Shown: piece by piece, positions 44,831 through 54,025 of the stretch | How the letters are laid out: each line of letters starts with the position of its first letter | How positions within the stretch are numbered: position 1 is the first letter of the stretch | Assembly: GCF_017539065.1 (NCBI RefSeq) | Contig: NZ_JAFYHP010000016.1 | Span: 1-64,000, forward strand | Reading direction: 5' to 3' | DNA: 64,000 bases | From: Methanobrevibacter sp. | Lineage (GTDB): Archaea > Methanobacteriota > Methanobacteria > Methanobacteriales > Methanobacteriaceae | The notes under the pieces: model-generated | Databases searched by the model: none | The model's input: the letters and a program-made list of their open reading frames with translations, nothing else | What the model was told of the DNA's origin: nothing | Translations under genes and position numbers: made by a program

Positions 44831-47800
44831 ATGGATTATTTTGATAGATTAGAAAAAGAAACCAATCACCTATACGAGATAGCTAATGAGGCAAGGTCTA
44901 AAGGTTTAGATGTTGAAACCGAAACCGAAGTGCCACTTGCAAAGGATTTAGCTGAAAGAGTAGAGGGGTTAGTTGGCCCTGAAGGCGTGGCACAAAGAAT
45001 TAAAGAATTAGAGAAAGATATGGACAGAGAATCAGTTGCTTTTGAAATTGCCGCCGAAATTGCAACAGGCAAATTCAAATTGACTGGTGAAAAGGAAAAC
45101 TGGGATGACGAGCAAAGATGTGACCAAGCCCTTAGAACAGCTCTTGCGATTTTAACAGAAGGAGTAGTAGCAGCTCCATTAGAGGGAATCTCTGATGTTA
45201 AAATCAAGAAAAACTTTGATGGAACAAAATATATTGGAGTTTATTTTGCAGGCCCAATCAGAAGTGCGGGAGGAACAGCTGCAGCATTAGCCGTACTTTT
45301 AGGAGATAAAATCCGACAAGCAATTGGTATTGATGCATTTAAACCAATAGATGAAGAAATTGAAAGATATGTAGAAGAAGTTGAACTTTACGAATCCGAA
45401 GTTACAAATTTGCAATACTCACCAACACCAGAAGAAGTGAGATTTGCAGCAAATCACATTCCAGTAGAAGTATCAGGAGAGCAAACCGATCAAGTAGAAG
45501 TATCCCACAGAGATTTAGAACGTGTCGAAACTAACAATATTCGTGGCGGAGCGCTTCTAGCTATGGTTGAAGGAGTTATCCAAAAATCTAAAAAGATTAA
45601 AAAGATTGCTAAAAAATTAGGTCTTGACTGGGATTGGCTTGAAGAATACTCAAAGCCTAAAACAAGTGATTCATCAGACGACAATGGAGATTCAGATGTT
45701 GTAAGCGAGCCAAAATATATCCAGGATATCATTGGCGGAAGGCCTATTCTTGGCTATCCTTCAGAAAAAGGAGGTTTCAGACTAAGATACGGCAGGTCTA
45801 GAAACACCGGTCTTGCCACTATGGGAGTTCACCCGGCGACCATGGCCTTGCTTGAATTTTTAGCAGTTGGGACACAACTTAAAATCGAATATCCCGGCAA
45901 GGGTAATTGTGTTGTTCCGGTGGATTCTATTGAAGGGCCAATTGTCAAGCTTAAAAATGGCGATGTTTTAAAACTCGATAGCGTAAAGAAAGCACGTGAT
46001 GTCAAAAAAGATGTTGTGGAAATCCTATTTTTAGGGGACATGCTTGTTGCATTTGGTGAGTTTTTAAGAAACAACCAGAACTTATATCCATCAGGATGGG
46101 TTGAAGAATGGTGGATTCAGTTGTTAATGAAAAGTGAAAACTTTGATAAGGACAATAATGATTTGGACTTGCATAAATTAGAATTCGATTATTTGACCGC
46201 TGTTGAAGCTTTCCAATTATCTAAAGATTATAATATTCCTCTTCATCCAAAATACACATACTGTTACAATGACGTGACAATTAATGACCTGAATGGATTA
46301 ATTGATTTGCTTGAAAAATCCAAGCCAACTTACACAAAAGAAGAAGGAATTAAACTTGATTTATCTTACCCAAAAAGAGTTTTAGAAATTATGGGGGTTC
46401 CCCATACCGTAAGGGATGGTAAAATAATCCTCGATAAGGATCATTCCTATGCTCTTTTAGTAACCTTATCTGAAAAATTGCCTGAAATGACAACAACCAT
46501 TGAAGCTGTGAATGCGGTTTCTCCTGTTGAAATCAAAAACAAAGCTCCCGCTTACATCGGTACCCGTGTAGGCAGACCTGAAAAATCAAAAGAAAGATTA
46601 ATGAGGCCTGCTCCACATGGATTAATTCCGATAGGCAATAACGGTGGAGCTAGAAGGCTAGTTGCAACCGCTGCTAAAAAAGGCAATATTAAAGTGGAGA
46701 TTTCAAGACGAAAATGTACAAATCCTGAATGCGGCATCAGTTCTTTCGGTTCTCTTTGTCCGAAATGCGGCCATCCGACTGTAATGGGAAAACCTTCACA
46801 GAAAAACATCCCTCTTGCCAGCATGCTTAAAAAAGCATCTGATAACGTTAAAGTAAGGCGTGTTGATGAGGTTAAAGGTGTTATCGGTATGATTTCCGAA
46901 TCCAAACTACCTGAACCTATAGAAAAAGGAATACTTAGAGCAAAGCATGAAGTATTTACTTTCAAGGACGGAACAATACGTCACGACTCTACTGATTTGC
47001 CATTAACCCATTTTATCCCAAGGGAAATCGGAGTTAGCGTCGAAAAGCTTAAAGAAATGGGTTATGAAAAAGACTGCTATGGAAATCCAATTGAAAATAT
47101 TGACCAGATAATTGAACTTAAAGTTCAAGACATTGTAATTTCAGATAATTGCGGAGATTACTTGCTTAGAACTGCACAATTTATTGATGATGAGCTTACA
47201 AGATTCTATGATATGGAACCGTTCTATAATGTGAAAGAGAAAAGTGATTTGATTGGTCATTTGGTAGCTGGCCTTGCACCCCACACTTCAGCCGGAGTTT
47301 TAGGTAGAATTATTGGATTTACTAAAGCTTTAGGTTGTTATGCTCATCCTTATTTCCATTCTGCAAAGCGTAGAAACTGTGACAGTGATGAAGATGCGAT
47401 AATGTTGCTTTTAGATGCTTTAATTAACTTTTCAAAATCATACTTGCCTAACACTAGAGGAGGAAGTATGGATGCTCCTTTAGTTTTATCTTCAAGAATT
47501 GACCCTGAAGAGATAGATGACGAATCTCACAACTTAGATATCTTTGAAAGATTCCCTGTTGAGTTTTATGAAGAGACATATACTCCTCACAAGCCTGCTG
47601 ATGTGCTCGAATACATTGACAATGTTGAAAAGCATTTGGGTACTCCTGAGCAGTATGAAGGCTTGATGTTTTCCCACAACACTTCAAATATCCATGCAGG
47701 ACCAACAGTTTGTCTTTACAAAAGATTGCCTTCCATGAGAGAAAAGGTAGAAGCTCAAATCGCTCTTGCAGAAAGTATTAGGGCTGTTGATCAACGTGGA

Positions 47801-48127
47801 GTTGTGGAAAAAGTACTGTCATCTCACTTCCTGCCGGACATTATGGGCAATTCCAGAGCATTTTCAAAGCAGAAGGTTAGATGTACCAAGTGCGGTGCAA
47901 AATATAGAAGAATGCCCCTTACCGGAAAATGTGCATGTGGCGGTAATTTAATTTTATCTGTTTCAAAGGGATCAGTTACTAAGTATCTTGAAATTTCAAG
48001 AGATTTGGTTAACAGATACCCCGTATCACATTACCTTGAGCAACGTTTGGAGATTCAGGAATTCGGTATCAATTCGTTGTTTGAAAGTGATAAATCCAAG
48101 CAGAGTTCATTGGACGTATTTTTCTAA
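44831..48127 (+). CDS. polC: DNA polymerase D large subunit (DP2)
   Basis: 1098 residues, near the normal intein-free length. Conserved parts include GPIRSAGGTAAALAVLLGDK, RNCDSDEDAIMLLLDALINF (with catalytic aspartates) and LPNTRGGSMDAPLVLS. Zinc-binding CTNPECGISSFGSLCPKCGHP is near residue 635, and a second Cys-rich module CTKCGAKYRRMPLTGKCACG is near the end. The C-terminus QSSLDVFF is a PCNA-binding box. PolD is the main replicative polymerase of euryarchaea; the DP1 proofreading subunit is not in this window. It is transcribed alone. Confidence 0.95.
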   Translation: MDYFDRLEKETNHLYEIANEARSKGLDVETETEVPLAKDLAERVEGLVGPEGVAQRIKELEKDMDRESVAFEIAAEIATGKFKLTGEKENWDDEQRCDQALRTALAILTEGVVAAPLEGISDVKIKKNFDGTKYIGVYFAGPIRSAGGTAAALAVLLGDKIRQAIGIDAFKPIDEEIERYVEEVELYESEVTNLQYSPTPEEVRFAANHIPVEVSGEQTDQVEVSHRDLERVETNNIRGGALLAMVEGVIQKSKKIKKIAKKLGLDWDWLEEYSKPKTSDSSDDNGDSDVVSEPKYIQDIIGGRPILGYPSEKGGFRLRYGRSRNTGLATMGVHPATMALLEFLAVGTQLKIEYPGKGNCVVPVDSIEGPIVKLKNGDVLKLDSVKKARDVKKDVVEILFLGDMLVAFGEFLRNNQNLYPSGWVEEWWIQLLMKSENFDKDNNDLDLHKLEFDYLTAVEAFQLSKDYNIPLHPKYTYCYNDVTINDLNGLIDLLEKSKPTYTKEEGIKLDLSYPKRVLEIMGVPHTVRDGKIILDKDHSYALLVTLSEKLPEMTTTIEAVNAVSPVEIKNKAPAYIGTRVGRPEKSKERLMRPAPHGLIPIGNNGGARRLVATAAKKGNIKVEISRRKCTNPECGISSFGSLCPKCGHPTVMGKPSQKNIPLASMLKKASDNVKVRRVDEVKGVIGMISESKLPEPIEKGILRAKHEVFTFKDGTIRHDSTDLPLTHFIPREIGVSVEKLKEMGYEKDCYGNPIENIDQIIELKVQDIVISDNCGDYLLRTAQFIDDELTRFYDMEPFYNVKEKSDLIGHLVAGLAPHTSAGVLGRIIGFTKALGCYAHPYFHSAKRRNCDSDEDAIMLLLDALINFSKSYLPNTRGGSMDAPLVLSSRIDPEEIDDESHNLDIFERFPVEFYEETYTPHKPADVLEYIDNVEKHLGTPEQYEGLMFSHNTSNIHAGPTVCLYKRLPSMREKVEAQIALAESIRAVDQRGVVEKVLSSHFLPDIMGNSRAFSKQKVRCTKCGAKYRRMPLTGKCACGGNLILSVSKGSVTKYLEISRDLVNRYPVSHYLEQRLEIQEFGINSLFESDKSKQSSLDVFF

Positions 48128-48202
48128 ATACTCATCAAATGCTCTCTTGGACTATTAATTTTTAATATTTAAAATATAGGAAATATCAGAGTAGACCAAC
48201 TC

Positions 48203-48222
48203 TGTTCGATTAGAGACGAACA
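48203..48222 (+). promoter_or_regulatory. MsvR-like operator 1 at nrdD
   Basis: TGTTCG-ATTAGAGA-CGAACA keeps the outer arms of the MsvR-like palindrome (TTCG-N8-CGAA) with a degenerate centre. It stands directly before the TATA box AATTTATATACC (48223-48232). Confidence 0.55.
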
Positions 48223-48257
48223 ATTTATATACCATGAGAAACTATGTATTAAATAGA

Positions 48258-48277
48258 TGTTCGTATCAATACGAACA
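48258..48277 (+). promoter_or_regulatory. MsvR-like operator 2 at nrdD
   Basis: TGTTCGTAT-CA-ATACGAACA is a perfect 20-base dyad containing TTCGTA-TCAA-TACGAA, an exact match to the published MsvR motif TTCGTA-N4-TACGAA. It lies 55 bases after operator 1, at the predicted transcription start. Confidence 0.7.
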
Positions 48278-48379
48278 ATAATTATACATGTGTTTACAAA
48301 TAGTAATAGCATGTGAGAGCATACTCTCTCCAATCGGATAATAAACTTTTTTAAAAACTAGGAAAATGGTGTGAAATAA

Positions 48380-50698
48380 ATGGAAAGAATATCAGAATTA
48401 GGAAATAATTTACAAGAATCCGTTAAAATCAACGTGGAAAAAAATAACGGAATAAAAGAAAGATTCAGTTATGAAAAATTAATGAAATCATTGATAATGG
48501 TTGAGACCCCATTTTTTGAGTCAGATAAAATCATTGCAACCGTAGTATCTCAATTATACGATGGAATAAAAACCAAAGAGATTAAAAAGATTGTTTACGA
48601 ATGTTTAGAAGATATTGACCCTGAAATCGCAAACAAATACTTAGCAAGTACCCAATTAAGAGTACGTACTTCAAGAGATACCATCGAAGCATTTGATTTA
48701 TCAAAAATTGCTAACACTTTAATTGAAGAGACCGGTGCTAGCCAAGAAACTGCTTTTGAAATCGCTACTGAAACCTGGAAAGAACTCAAAAAGTTAAATG
48801 TAGAATACTTAACTGCTCCAATGATTAGGGAAATGGTCAACACAAAATTGATTGAATACGGTTTAGAAGATTTAAGAAGCCGTTACACTCGTTTAGGTAT
48901 CCCTGTTTACAACATTACTTCCTTAATTGAAAACGGTAACAGAGATAACGCAAACATGATCCACAACCCGGAAAGTATTCACAAACATGTAGCAGACGAA
49001 GCGTTAAAACAATATGCGCTCTTAAAAATGTTGCCTGCACACTTAGCAGATGCACACATGTCCGGGGACATTCACATTCACGATTTAGAATTCTTCGCTG
49101 GAAGGCCTTTAAACTGTATGCAACATGATATAAGAACTTTCATCAAATACGGACTTAAAGTGGACGGTACTGGTGATCACACCTCTATTGCGGGCGCACC
49201 AAACCACATGGAAACTTTAATGAACCACACTGGTGAAATTATGCTTGCAGCACAACAAAACATGTCTGGAGGACAAGGAATGTCCCTCTGGAACGTATTT
49301 GTTGCACCATTTGCAAGAGGCAGAACTTACGATGAAATCAAACAATCTGTACAGATGCTTATTTACAACCTAAACATGGCATACGCAGCAAGAGGATCCC
49401 AAGTGCCATTCACAAGTATGGCATTGGAATTTGGTGTTCCTGATTTCTTAAAAGATGAAACCGCATACGGACCAAAAGGTGCAGTAGTCGGAACTTACGC
49501 TGACTTTGAAGAAGAAACTAGATTAATCCAAAGAGCATTCACTGAAACATTACTCGAAGGAGATAATGAAGGAAAACCACATTTATTCCCAAATACTATT
49601 TACACACTCCGTAAAGAAACAATGACAAGTGAATACGAAGATGATATCAGATTAGTACATGAATTATCTGCAAAATATGGTTCATCATACTTTGTAAACA
49701 TGTTCCCTAAATACAGAGGAAAAATGGCAAACTACATGGGATGCAGAACCTGTTTACAAGATACCTGGACTGGTGACTGGGACCAAGACTGTTTAAGAAC
49801 AGGTAACCTCGCTTACGTAACCTTAAACTTCCCAAGAATCGGATACCAATCCAAAGATGAATCTCAAGTATTCGAATATTTAGATGAATACATGGATTTA
49901 GCAGTTGAAACTTTAATGCTTAGAAGAGAACAAGGATTAAAATGTTTAAATGAATTCCGCATTTTACCATTCTTAAAACAGCAAGTAGCTGAAGATTCAT
50001 ACTACAGAATCCAAAACTCAACTTTATCCTTCGGTTTTGTTGGACTTAATGAAATGTTATTATCATTATTCGGTGAAGGAATTGAAAACGCTGATGCTAA
50101 CAAATTCGGTCTCAAATGTCTCGAATATGTAAATGACAGAGCCAAAAAATTACAGGAAGAAACTGGACTTAGATGGTCTGTTTTACAAACTCCTGCAGAA
50201 TCTACTGCTTACAGATTCGCAACTCTCGATAAAAAACAATTCGGAGACCAAGCTATTGTACAAGGTGACGGAAACGCTAACTACTACACCAACTCCTCAC
50301 ATGTGCCAGTAGACACCGGATTATCCTTAATCGAAAAAATCAAAATTGAAGAACAATATCACAGTTTAACTCCTGGTGGACACATCTTCCATGCATTCAT
50401 GGGAGAATCATACTCAGATCCAGACTCATTAATGAGTTTAACTAACAAAATTGCAAGAAAATCCGATATCGGATTCTGGGCTTACAGCTCAGCATTAAGC
50501 TTCTGTTTAAAATGTAAAACTTTAATGAAAGGACTAAACAATGTTTGTCCTACCTGTGGTGAAAAAGAAGATGTAGAATGGTATGATAGGATTACCGGTT
50601 ACGTACAACAAGTTGGACGTGCAAAATCTGCATCCGGTGGTTGGAACCCAGGAAAACGTCAAGAATTAATTGACAGAAGAAGATTCGAAGATAACTAA
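48380..50698 (+). CDS. nrdD: Anaerobic ribonucleoside-triphosphate reductase (class III)
   Basis: 772 residues. An N-terminal ATP-cone (about 15-105) is followed by the ten-stranded barrel with FFAGRPLNCMQHDIRTFI, NMSGGQGMSLWNVF and MGCRTCLQDTWTGDW. The C-terminal zinc site is CLKCKTLMKGLNNVCPTCG, then the glycyl-radical loop DRITGYVQQVG. It makes deoxynucleotides and its radical is destroyed by oxygen. The activase NrdG is not adjacent. Redox control through the MsvR-like sites upstream fits an oxygen-sensitive enzyme. The 250-bp leader gap holds those sites only. Confidence 0.95.
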   Translation: MERISELGNNLQESVKINVEKNNGIKERFSYEKLMKSLIMVETPFFESDKIIATVVSQLYDGIKTKEIKKIVYECLEDIDPEIANKYLASTQLRVRTSRDTIEAFDLSKIANTLIEETGASQETAFEIATETWKELKKLNVEYLTAPMIREMVNTKLIEYGLEDLRSRYTRLGIPVYNITSLIENGNRDNANMIHNPESIHKHVADEALKQYALLKMLPAHLADAHMSGDIHIHDLEFFAGRPLNCMQHDIRTFIKYGLKVDGTGDHTSIAGAPNHMETLMNHTGEIMLAAQQNMSGGQGMSLWNVFVAPFARGRTYDEIKQSVQMLIYNLNMAYAARGSQVPFTSMALEFGVPDFLKDETAYGPKGAVVGTYADFEEETRLIQRAFTETLLEGDNEGKPHLFPNTIYTLRKETMTSEYEDDIRLVHELSAKYGSSYFVNMFPKYRGKMANYMGCRTCLQDTWTGDWDQDCLRTGNLAYVTLNFPRIGYQSKDESQVFEYLDEYMDLAVETLMLRREQGLKCLNEFRILPFLKQQVAEDSYYRIQNSTLSFGFVGLNEMLLSLFGEGIENADANKFGLKCLEYVNDRAKKLQEETGLRWSVLQTPAESTAYRFATLDKKQFGDQAIVQGDGNANYYTNSSHVPVDTGLSLIEKIKIEEQYHSLTPGGHIFHAFMGESYSDPDSLMSLTNKIARKSDIGFWAYSSALSFCLKCKTLMKGLNNVCPTCGEKEDVEWYDRITGYVQQVGRAKSASGGWNPGKRQELIDRRRFEDN

Positions 50699-50735
50699 AC
50701 AGTTATCTTCTTTCACACCATTTTTTATTTTTAAA
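50687..50735 (+). terminator. Intrinsic terminator after nrdD
   Basis: A 10-bp perfect stem GAAGATAACT/AGTTATCTTC with AAAC loop (50687-50710) overlaps the stop and is followed, after TTTCACACCA, by TTTTTTATTTTT. Confidence 0.65.
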
Positions 50736-50845
50736 TTTTTTTAAACTAATTTTCAAAAATCACCCAAAAACTAAAAGTATATTAATACCATTGAACTAAA
50801 ATTATAATATTATCATATCACTGATGGTAATAGTTATTTTCACAT

Positions 50846-50900
50846 TCTATGTTACTAGTATTTATGGGCTTTTTTAATACTAGGTCGCTGATAACATAGA
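50846..50900 (+). other. Bulged hairpin in the rpl21e leader
   Basis: Nested inverted repeats: TCTATGTTA (50846-50854) pairs with TAACATAGA (50892-50900), and CTAGTATT (50855-50862) pairs with AATACTAG (50876-50883). The two helices stack on the 5' side and leave an eight-base bulge GTCGCTGA (50884-50891) on the 3' side; the loop is TATGGGCTTTTTT. It ends 35 bases before the rpl21e start. A TATA-like tract near 50800-50815 would place it within the transcript, so a leader control element or a small RNA are the two readings. Confidence 0.5.
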
Positions 50901-50935
50901 TTTATACCCAGACTGAACTGATTAGAGGTTATATA

Positions 50936-51226
50936 ATGCAAAGATCAAGAGGATTAAAAAGTAGATCAAGAAAAAAAATGACTAAAGTACAAAGACCGGG
51001 TAGAACTAACCCAATTACTAACAGGCTCCAAAGATTTGAAGAAGGAGACTTAGTTCACATTACTATTAATCCATCCATCCAAAAAGGACAACCTGCTCCT
51101 AGATTCCACGGAAAAACCGGTAAAGTCACCGGTCAAAAAGGAAAAGCATACATTGTCTCTTTAAAAGATGGTAACAAACCAAAAGAGTTAATAGTAAGAC
51201 CTGATCACTTAAAATTACAACAATGA
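50936..51226 (+). CDS. rpl21e: Ribosomal protein eL21
   Basis: 96 residues beginning with a basic tail ([14 protein letters not shown]), then [39 protein letters not shown] and a short basic end. This is the archaeal/eukaryotic L21e of the large subunit. It starts behind GAGGTTATATA and leads an operon with rpoF, DUF655 and ksgA, an order typical of euryarchaea. The stop overlaps ATG 51223 of the next frame. Confidence 0.95.
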   Translation: MQRSRGLKSRSRKKMTKVQRPGRTNPITNRLQRFEEGDLVHITINPSIQKGQPAPRFHGKTGKVTGQKGKAYIVSLKDGNKPKELIVRPDHLKLQQ

Positions 51227-51231
51227 TTTCT

Positions 51232-51576
51232 ATGATTGGAAAAGAAGTTATTAAAAGCGAACCAATACCAAGTTCTGAAGTAAAAGAAATTATTGAAAAT
51301 TTCTCTGAAGACAATGAATTAAATTATCAACAAAATCTTACAGTAAATCATCTTGCAAGATTTAAAAGATACTCACCAGAAGATGCAGAAGAAATTTATC
51401 AAAAACTCAAAGAAGAATTTGGTTTAAGAGATAAAGTCGCAGTGCATATTGTTGATTTTGTTCCAGTAGACTTAGCAGACATGAGATTAATTTTTGCTAA
51501 AGAACCAACAAAAACAACCAAAGAGGACATGGAAAAAATCCTCGAAATGTTAGAACAATATGATTTTATCGAATAG
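51232..51576 (+). CDS. rpoF: RNA polymerase subunit F (Rpo4/RpoF)
   Basis: About 114 residues: MIGKEVIKSEPIPSSEVKE, an all-helical HRDC-like body (HLARFKRYSPEDAEEIYQKL) and a C-terminal acidic helix. It pairs with Rpo7 to form the polymerase stalk. The start MIGK at 51232 matches archaeal homologues; ATG 51223, which overlaps the rpl21e stop, is also possible. A terminator follows, so DUF655-ksgA may have their own promoter. Confidence 0.9.
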   Translation: MIGKEVIKSEPIPSSEVKEIIENFSEDNELNYQQNLTVNHLARFKRYSPEDAEEIYQKLKEEFGLRDKVAVHIVDFVPVDLADMRLIFAKEPTKTTKEDMEKILEMLEQYDFIE

Positions 51577-51600
51577 TATTTTTACTATTCCCCTTTTTTT
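51571..51600 (+). terminator. Intrinsic terminator after rpoF
   Basis: GAATAGTA/TACTATTC stem with a TTTT loop at the stop, followed by CCCTTTTTTT. Confidence 0.7.
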
Positions 51601-51734
51601 ATTTATTTTTAAAATTAATTTTTACAAATCCTACTTTTTTTAGATATATTTATTATACTTAACAGTCAAACCTATAAATAAGTTTAATATTATGGCAACT
51701 ATGTTATAATAAAAAAACAATAGTGAGTGATAAC

Positions 51735-52361
51735 ATGGATAATAAAAAGAGAAATGGAAAAAAACCAACAGTAAAAAAAGAAGAATACGCTGTTGTACTT
51801 GATTATCTAAGTCGTGGCTATGTCAAATCTGATATGTCCAAATTCGGTGGTAAACCTATTGCTCAAGCTATTGGTACAGAACAATTCACTTTACTTGAAT
51901 TAGCTCCTAAAAATGGTGTTGATTTAGAAATTCAAGACACTGTATATATTGGAAAAGGAAAAAGAGATAAAATATACAGGGTTCTTGGAAAATTGGATTA
52001 TGAAAATTTAACCGCAACTAGTAGAATAGAACTAGATTACGCTATTCGTGATATTGTTGAAGCAAATGAAGAAAAATATGTAAAATTTTTCAATGAAACT
52101 GAAGCATTAAGTTTAAGGCTTCATTCACTTGAATTAATTCCAGGAATTGGTAAAAAATACATGGGAGAGATTATCAAAGCTAGGGAAGAAAAACCATTTG
52201 AAAGCTTTGAAGACATTTCCAAAAGATTGCCAACATTAGCGGATCCTGCTGGTATGATTGTTAACAGAGTTAAACAAGAGCTTGACACTACAACACCAAG
52301 AAAGGGTAAAAATAAATATTATCTATTTACTCAAACTCCTAGAGGCTCAAGAAGAAGATAA
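51735..52361 (+). CDS. DUF655 RNA/DNA-binding protein
   Basis: 208 residues. The first part is a small barrel (EYAVVLDYLSRGY, DTVYIGKGKRDKI). The second has a helix-hairpin-helix module (LIPGIGKKYMGEIIKAREEKPF, then FEDISKRLP) like DUF655. The tail is basic (RGSRRR). Such proteins sit between rpoF and ksgA in many euryarchaea and are thought to bind nucleic acid, perhaps in rRNA processing. Start ATG 51735 is preferred because GAGTGATAAC precedes it; GTG 51723 is the alternative. Confidence 0.8.
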   Translation: MDNKKRNGKKPTVKKEEYAVVLDYLSRGYVKSDMSKFGGKPIAQAIGTEQFTLLELAPKNGVDLEIQDTVYIGKGKRDKIYRVLGKLDYENLTATSRIELDYAIRDIVEANEEKYVKFFNETEALSLRLHSLELIPGIGKKYMGEIIKAREEKPFESFEDISKRLPTLADPAGMIVNRVKQELDTTTPRKGKNKYYLFTQTPRGSRRR

Positions 52362-52369
52362 GTGATAAA

Positions 52370-53242
52370 TTGACTAGTGAAAATTCCCCCTCCTTATCTA
52401 AAATAACTAAAGATATTTTAAATGAAAACGGAATAAAGTTAAATAAAAATCTAGGTCAGAATTATTTAATTGATAAAAATAAAAGAGACCAAATCATTAA
52501 CTTTGGAAATATCACAAAAAAAGATGTTGTTTTAGAAATTGGAACTGGAATTGGAACATTAACAATTGAACTAGCCAAAAAAGCTAAAAAAGTAATAGCA
52601 ATCGAACAGGATGAAAAGATCTGTAAAATATTGGCCAAACGACTTAAAGACGAAAAAATAGATAATGTAGAACTGATTAATGAAGATGCTTTGAAGGTTG
52701 AATTTCCAAAATTCAACAAAATCATCTCCAATCTACCTTATCAAATCTCATCACCAATAACCTTCAAATTTTTAAACTATGATTTTGACCTAGCTATTTT
52801 AATGTATCAAAAAGAGTTTGCCAACCGAATGAACGGTGAAGTGGGAACAAAAGATTATTCCAGACTTTCAGCAATGCTTTATTTTAAATGTGATGTGGAA
52901 AGATTAACTGAAGTTAGCAACGAAAGCTTTATTCCCAAACCGCAAATTGACTCAACTGTCATTAAGTTAACGCCAAAAGAGAACATCATCTCTCATGAAG
53001 ACTTTAAAGTATACTCAAAGTTTACAAAGGCACTATTCCAGCACAGAAACAAAAAAATCAGGAATGCACTGATTGATTCCAGGCACATTATCAGCAATAT
53101 TGATAAGAAAGTCCTTAAAAAGAGATTGAATGAAATTGATGATGAAAAAATAGAGGAATATCTTAAAAAAAGAGTTGTTGTGCTTACTCCTGAAGAAATT
53201 TTATTTGTATCACAAAAGTTAAACCCTATTTTTAAAGAGTGA
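52370..53242 (+). CDS. ksgA: 16S rRNA dimethyladenosine transferase
   Basis: 290 residues of the KsgA/Dim1 family. NLGQNYLIDKN and the SAM-binding VLEIGTGIGTLTIELAKKAK lead to the catalytic SNLPYQISSPITFKFL motif (NLPY). A substrate-binding YSRLSAMLYFKCDVERL segment follows, and the C-terminal domain recognises helix 45. It dimethylates two adjacent adenines near the 3' end of 16S rRNA. The start codon is TTG behind AAGTGATAAA, 8 bases after DUF655. Confidence 0.93.
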   Translation: MTSENSPSLSKITKDILNENGIKLNKNLGQNYLIDKNKRDQIINFGNITKKDVVLEIGTGIGTLTIELAKKAKKVIAIEQDEKICKILAKRLKDEKIDNVELINEDALKVEFPKFNKIISNLPYQISSPITFKFLNYDFDLAILMYQKEFANRMNGEVGTKDYSRLSAMLYFKCDVERLTEVSNESFIPKPQIDSTVIKLTPKENIISHEDFKVYSKFTKALFQHRNKKIRNALIDSRHIISNIDKKVLKKRLNEIDDEKIEEYLKKRVVVLTPEEILFVSQKLNPIFKE

Positions 53243-53246
53243 TTTT

Positions 53247-53831
53247 ATGGCTGATTTTATAATCAATACTGATGACAATGTTTATATTCCTGCTGAAGAC
53301 AGCTACCTTCTAGCCGATAATTTAGAAATTGAAAAAGGCCAAAGCGTTTTAGAAATTGGAACTGGATCAGGCGTTGTTGCAATGTATGCTTCAAGATTGA
53401 CTGACAGGATTACCGTTACCGACATTAATTTTGATGCATGTGGACTTGCGCGAAAAAACTTTGAAGAAAACAACATTGAAAACATTGAAATTTTATTTGG
53501 AAACTTATTTGAACCTGTCAAAAATAGAAAGTTTGATGTAATTCTATTCAATACTCCATATCTGCCGACTGAAGAAGGTGAAGTTTTAGAAGACACTATA
53601 AATTATGCATTCGATGGTGGAATAAATGGAAGGAAAGTTATTGACATGTTCTTAAATGAAGTGGGAAATCATTTAAATGATGGCGGAACTGTCCAACTAA
53701 TTCAGTCTTCACTTTCAGGCAATGATGAAACATTGACAAGACTTGATGAGTTAGGTTTTATTGCAGAAATAAAAGCCTCAGAACATTTCTTTTTTGAAGA
53801 CATAACATTAATTAATGCATATAAGATATAA
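53247..53831 (+). CDS. HemK2/Mtq2-like methyltransferase
   Basis: 194 residues: a Rossmann SAM site VLEIGTGSGVVAMYASR, an acidic strand VTDINFDACGLARKNF and a motif FNTPYLPTEEGEVL. In glutamine methyltransferases that modify release factor aRF1/eRF1 the last motif is NPPY; here the second residue is Thr. A release-factor methyltransferase is still likely from its length, fold and place after ksgA. The start follows GAGTGATTTT, 4 bases after ksgA. Confidence 0.8.
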   Translation: MADFIINTDDNVYIPAEDSYLLADNLEIEKGQSVLEIGTGSGVVAMYASRLTDRITVTDINFDACGLARKNFEENNIENIEILFGNLFEPVKNRKFDVILFNTPYLPTEEGEVLEDTINYAFDGGINGRKVIDMFLNEVGNHLNDGGTVQLIQSSLSGNDETLTRLDELGFIAEIKASEHFFFEDITLINAYKI

Positions 53832-53841
53832 TGGTGAAAAA

Positions 53842-54009
53842 ATGGAACAATGGAAACAATCAATACTTGTAGGCGTATTTCTTATAATTCTTGCACTGGC
53901 GTTTTCAGCCGCAAGAAATGAAATGAGCATTTTGATGGTATTTGTAATCATACTCGGTGTGGTTGATATCATCTTCGGTTTATACAGAAAGAAAAATGAA
54001 AAAAAATAG
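53842..54009 (+). CDS. Small two-helix membrane protein (55 aa)
   Basis: From ATG 53842, behind GGTGAAAAA. Two hydrophobic helices, SILVGVFLIILALAFSA and LMVFVIILGVVDIIFGLY, are separated by a short charged loop (RNEMS) and end in a Lys-rich tail (RKKNEKK). It is the last gene of the rpl21e-ksgA run and faces dapF. Unknown function; the topology suggests both ends may lie in the cytoplasm. Confidence 0.6.
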   Translation: MEQWKQSILVGVFLIILALAFSAARNEMSILMVFVIILGVVDIIFGLYRKKNEKK

Positions 54010-54025
54010 AGAATTTAGAATTCTC
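53999..54025 (-). terminator. Terminator of lysA-dapF
   Basis: GAGAATT/AATTCTC stem with a three-base loop (54009-54025) over the dapF stop, followed on the minus strand by TATTTTTTTT. Confidence 0.65.

Noticed and set aside
44831..48127. Intein in the DP2 polymerase subunit
   Set aside because: The protein has near-normal length and the catalytic region is uninterrupted.
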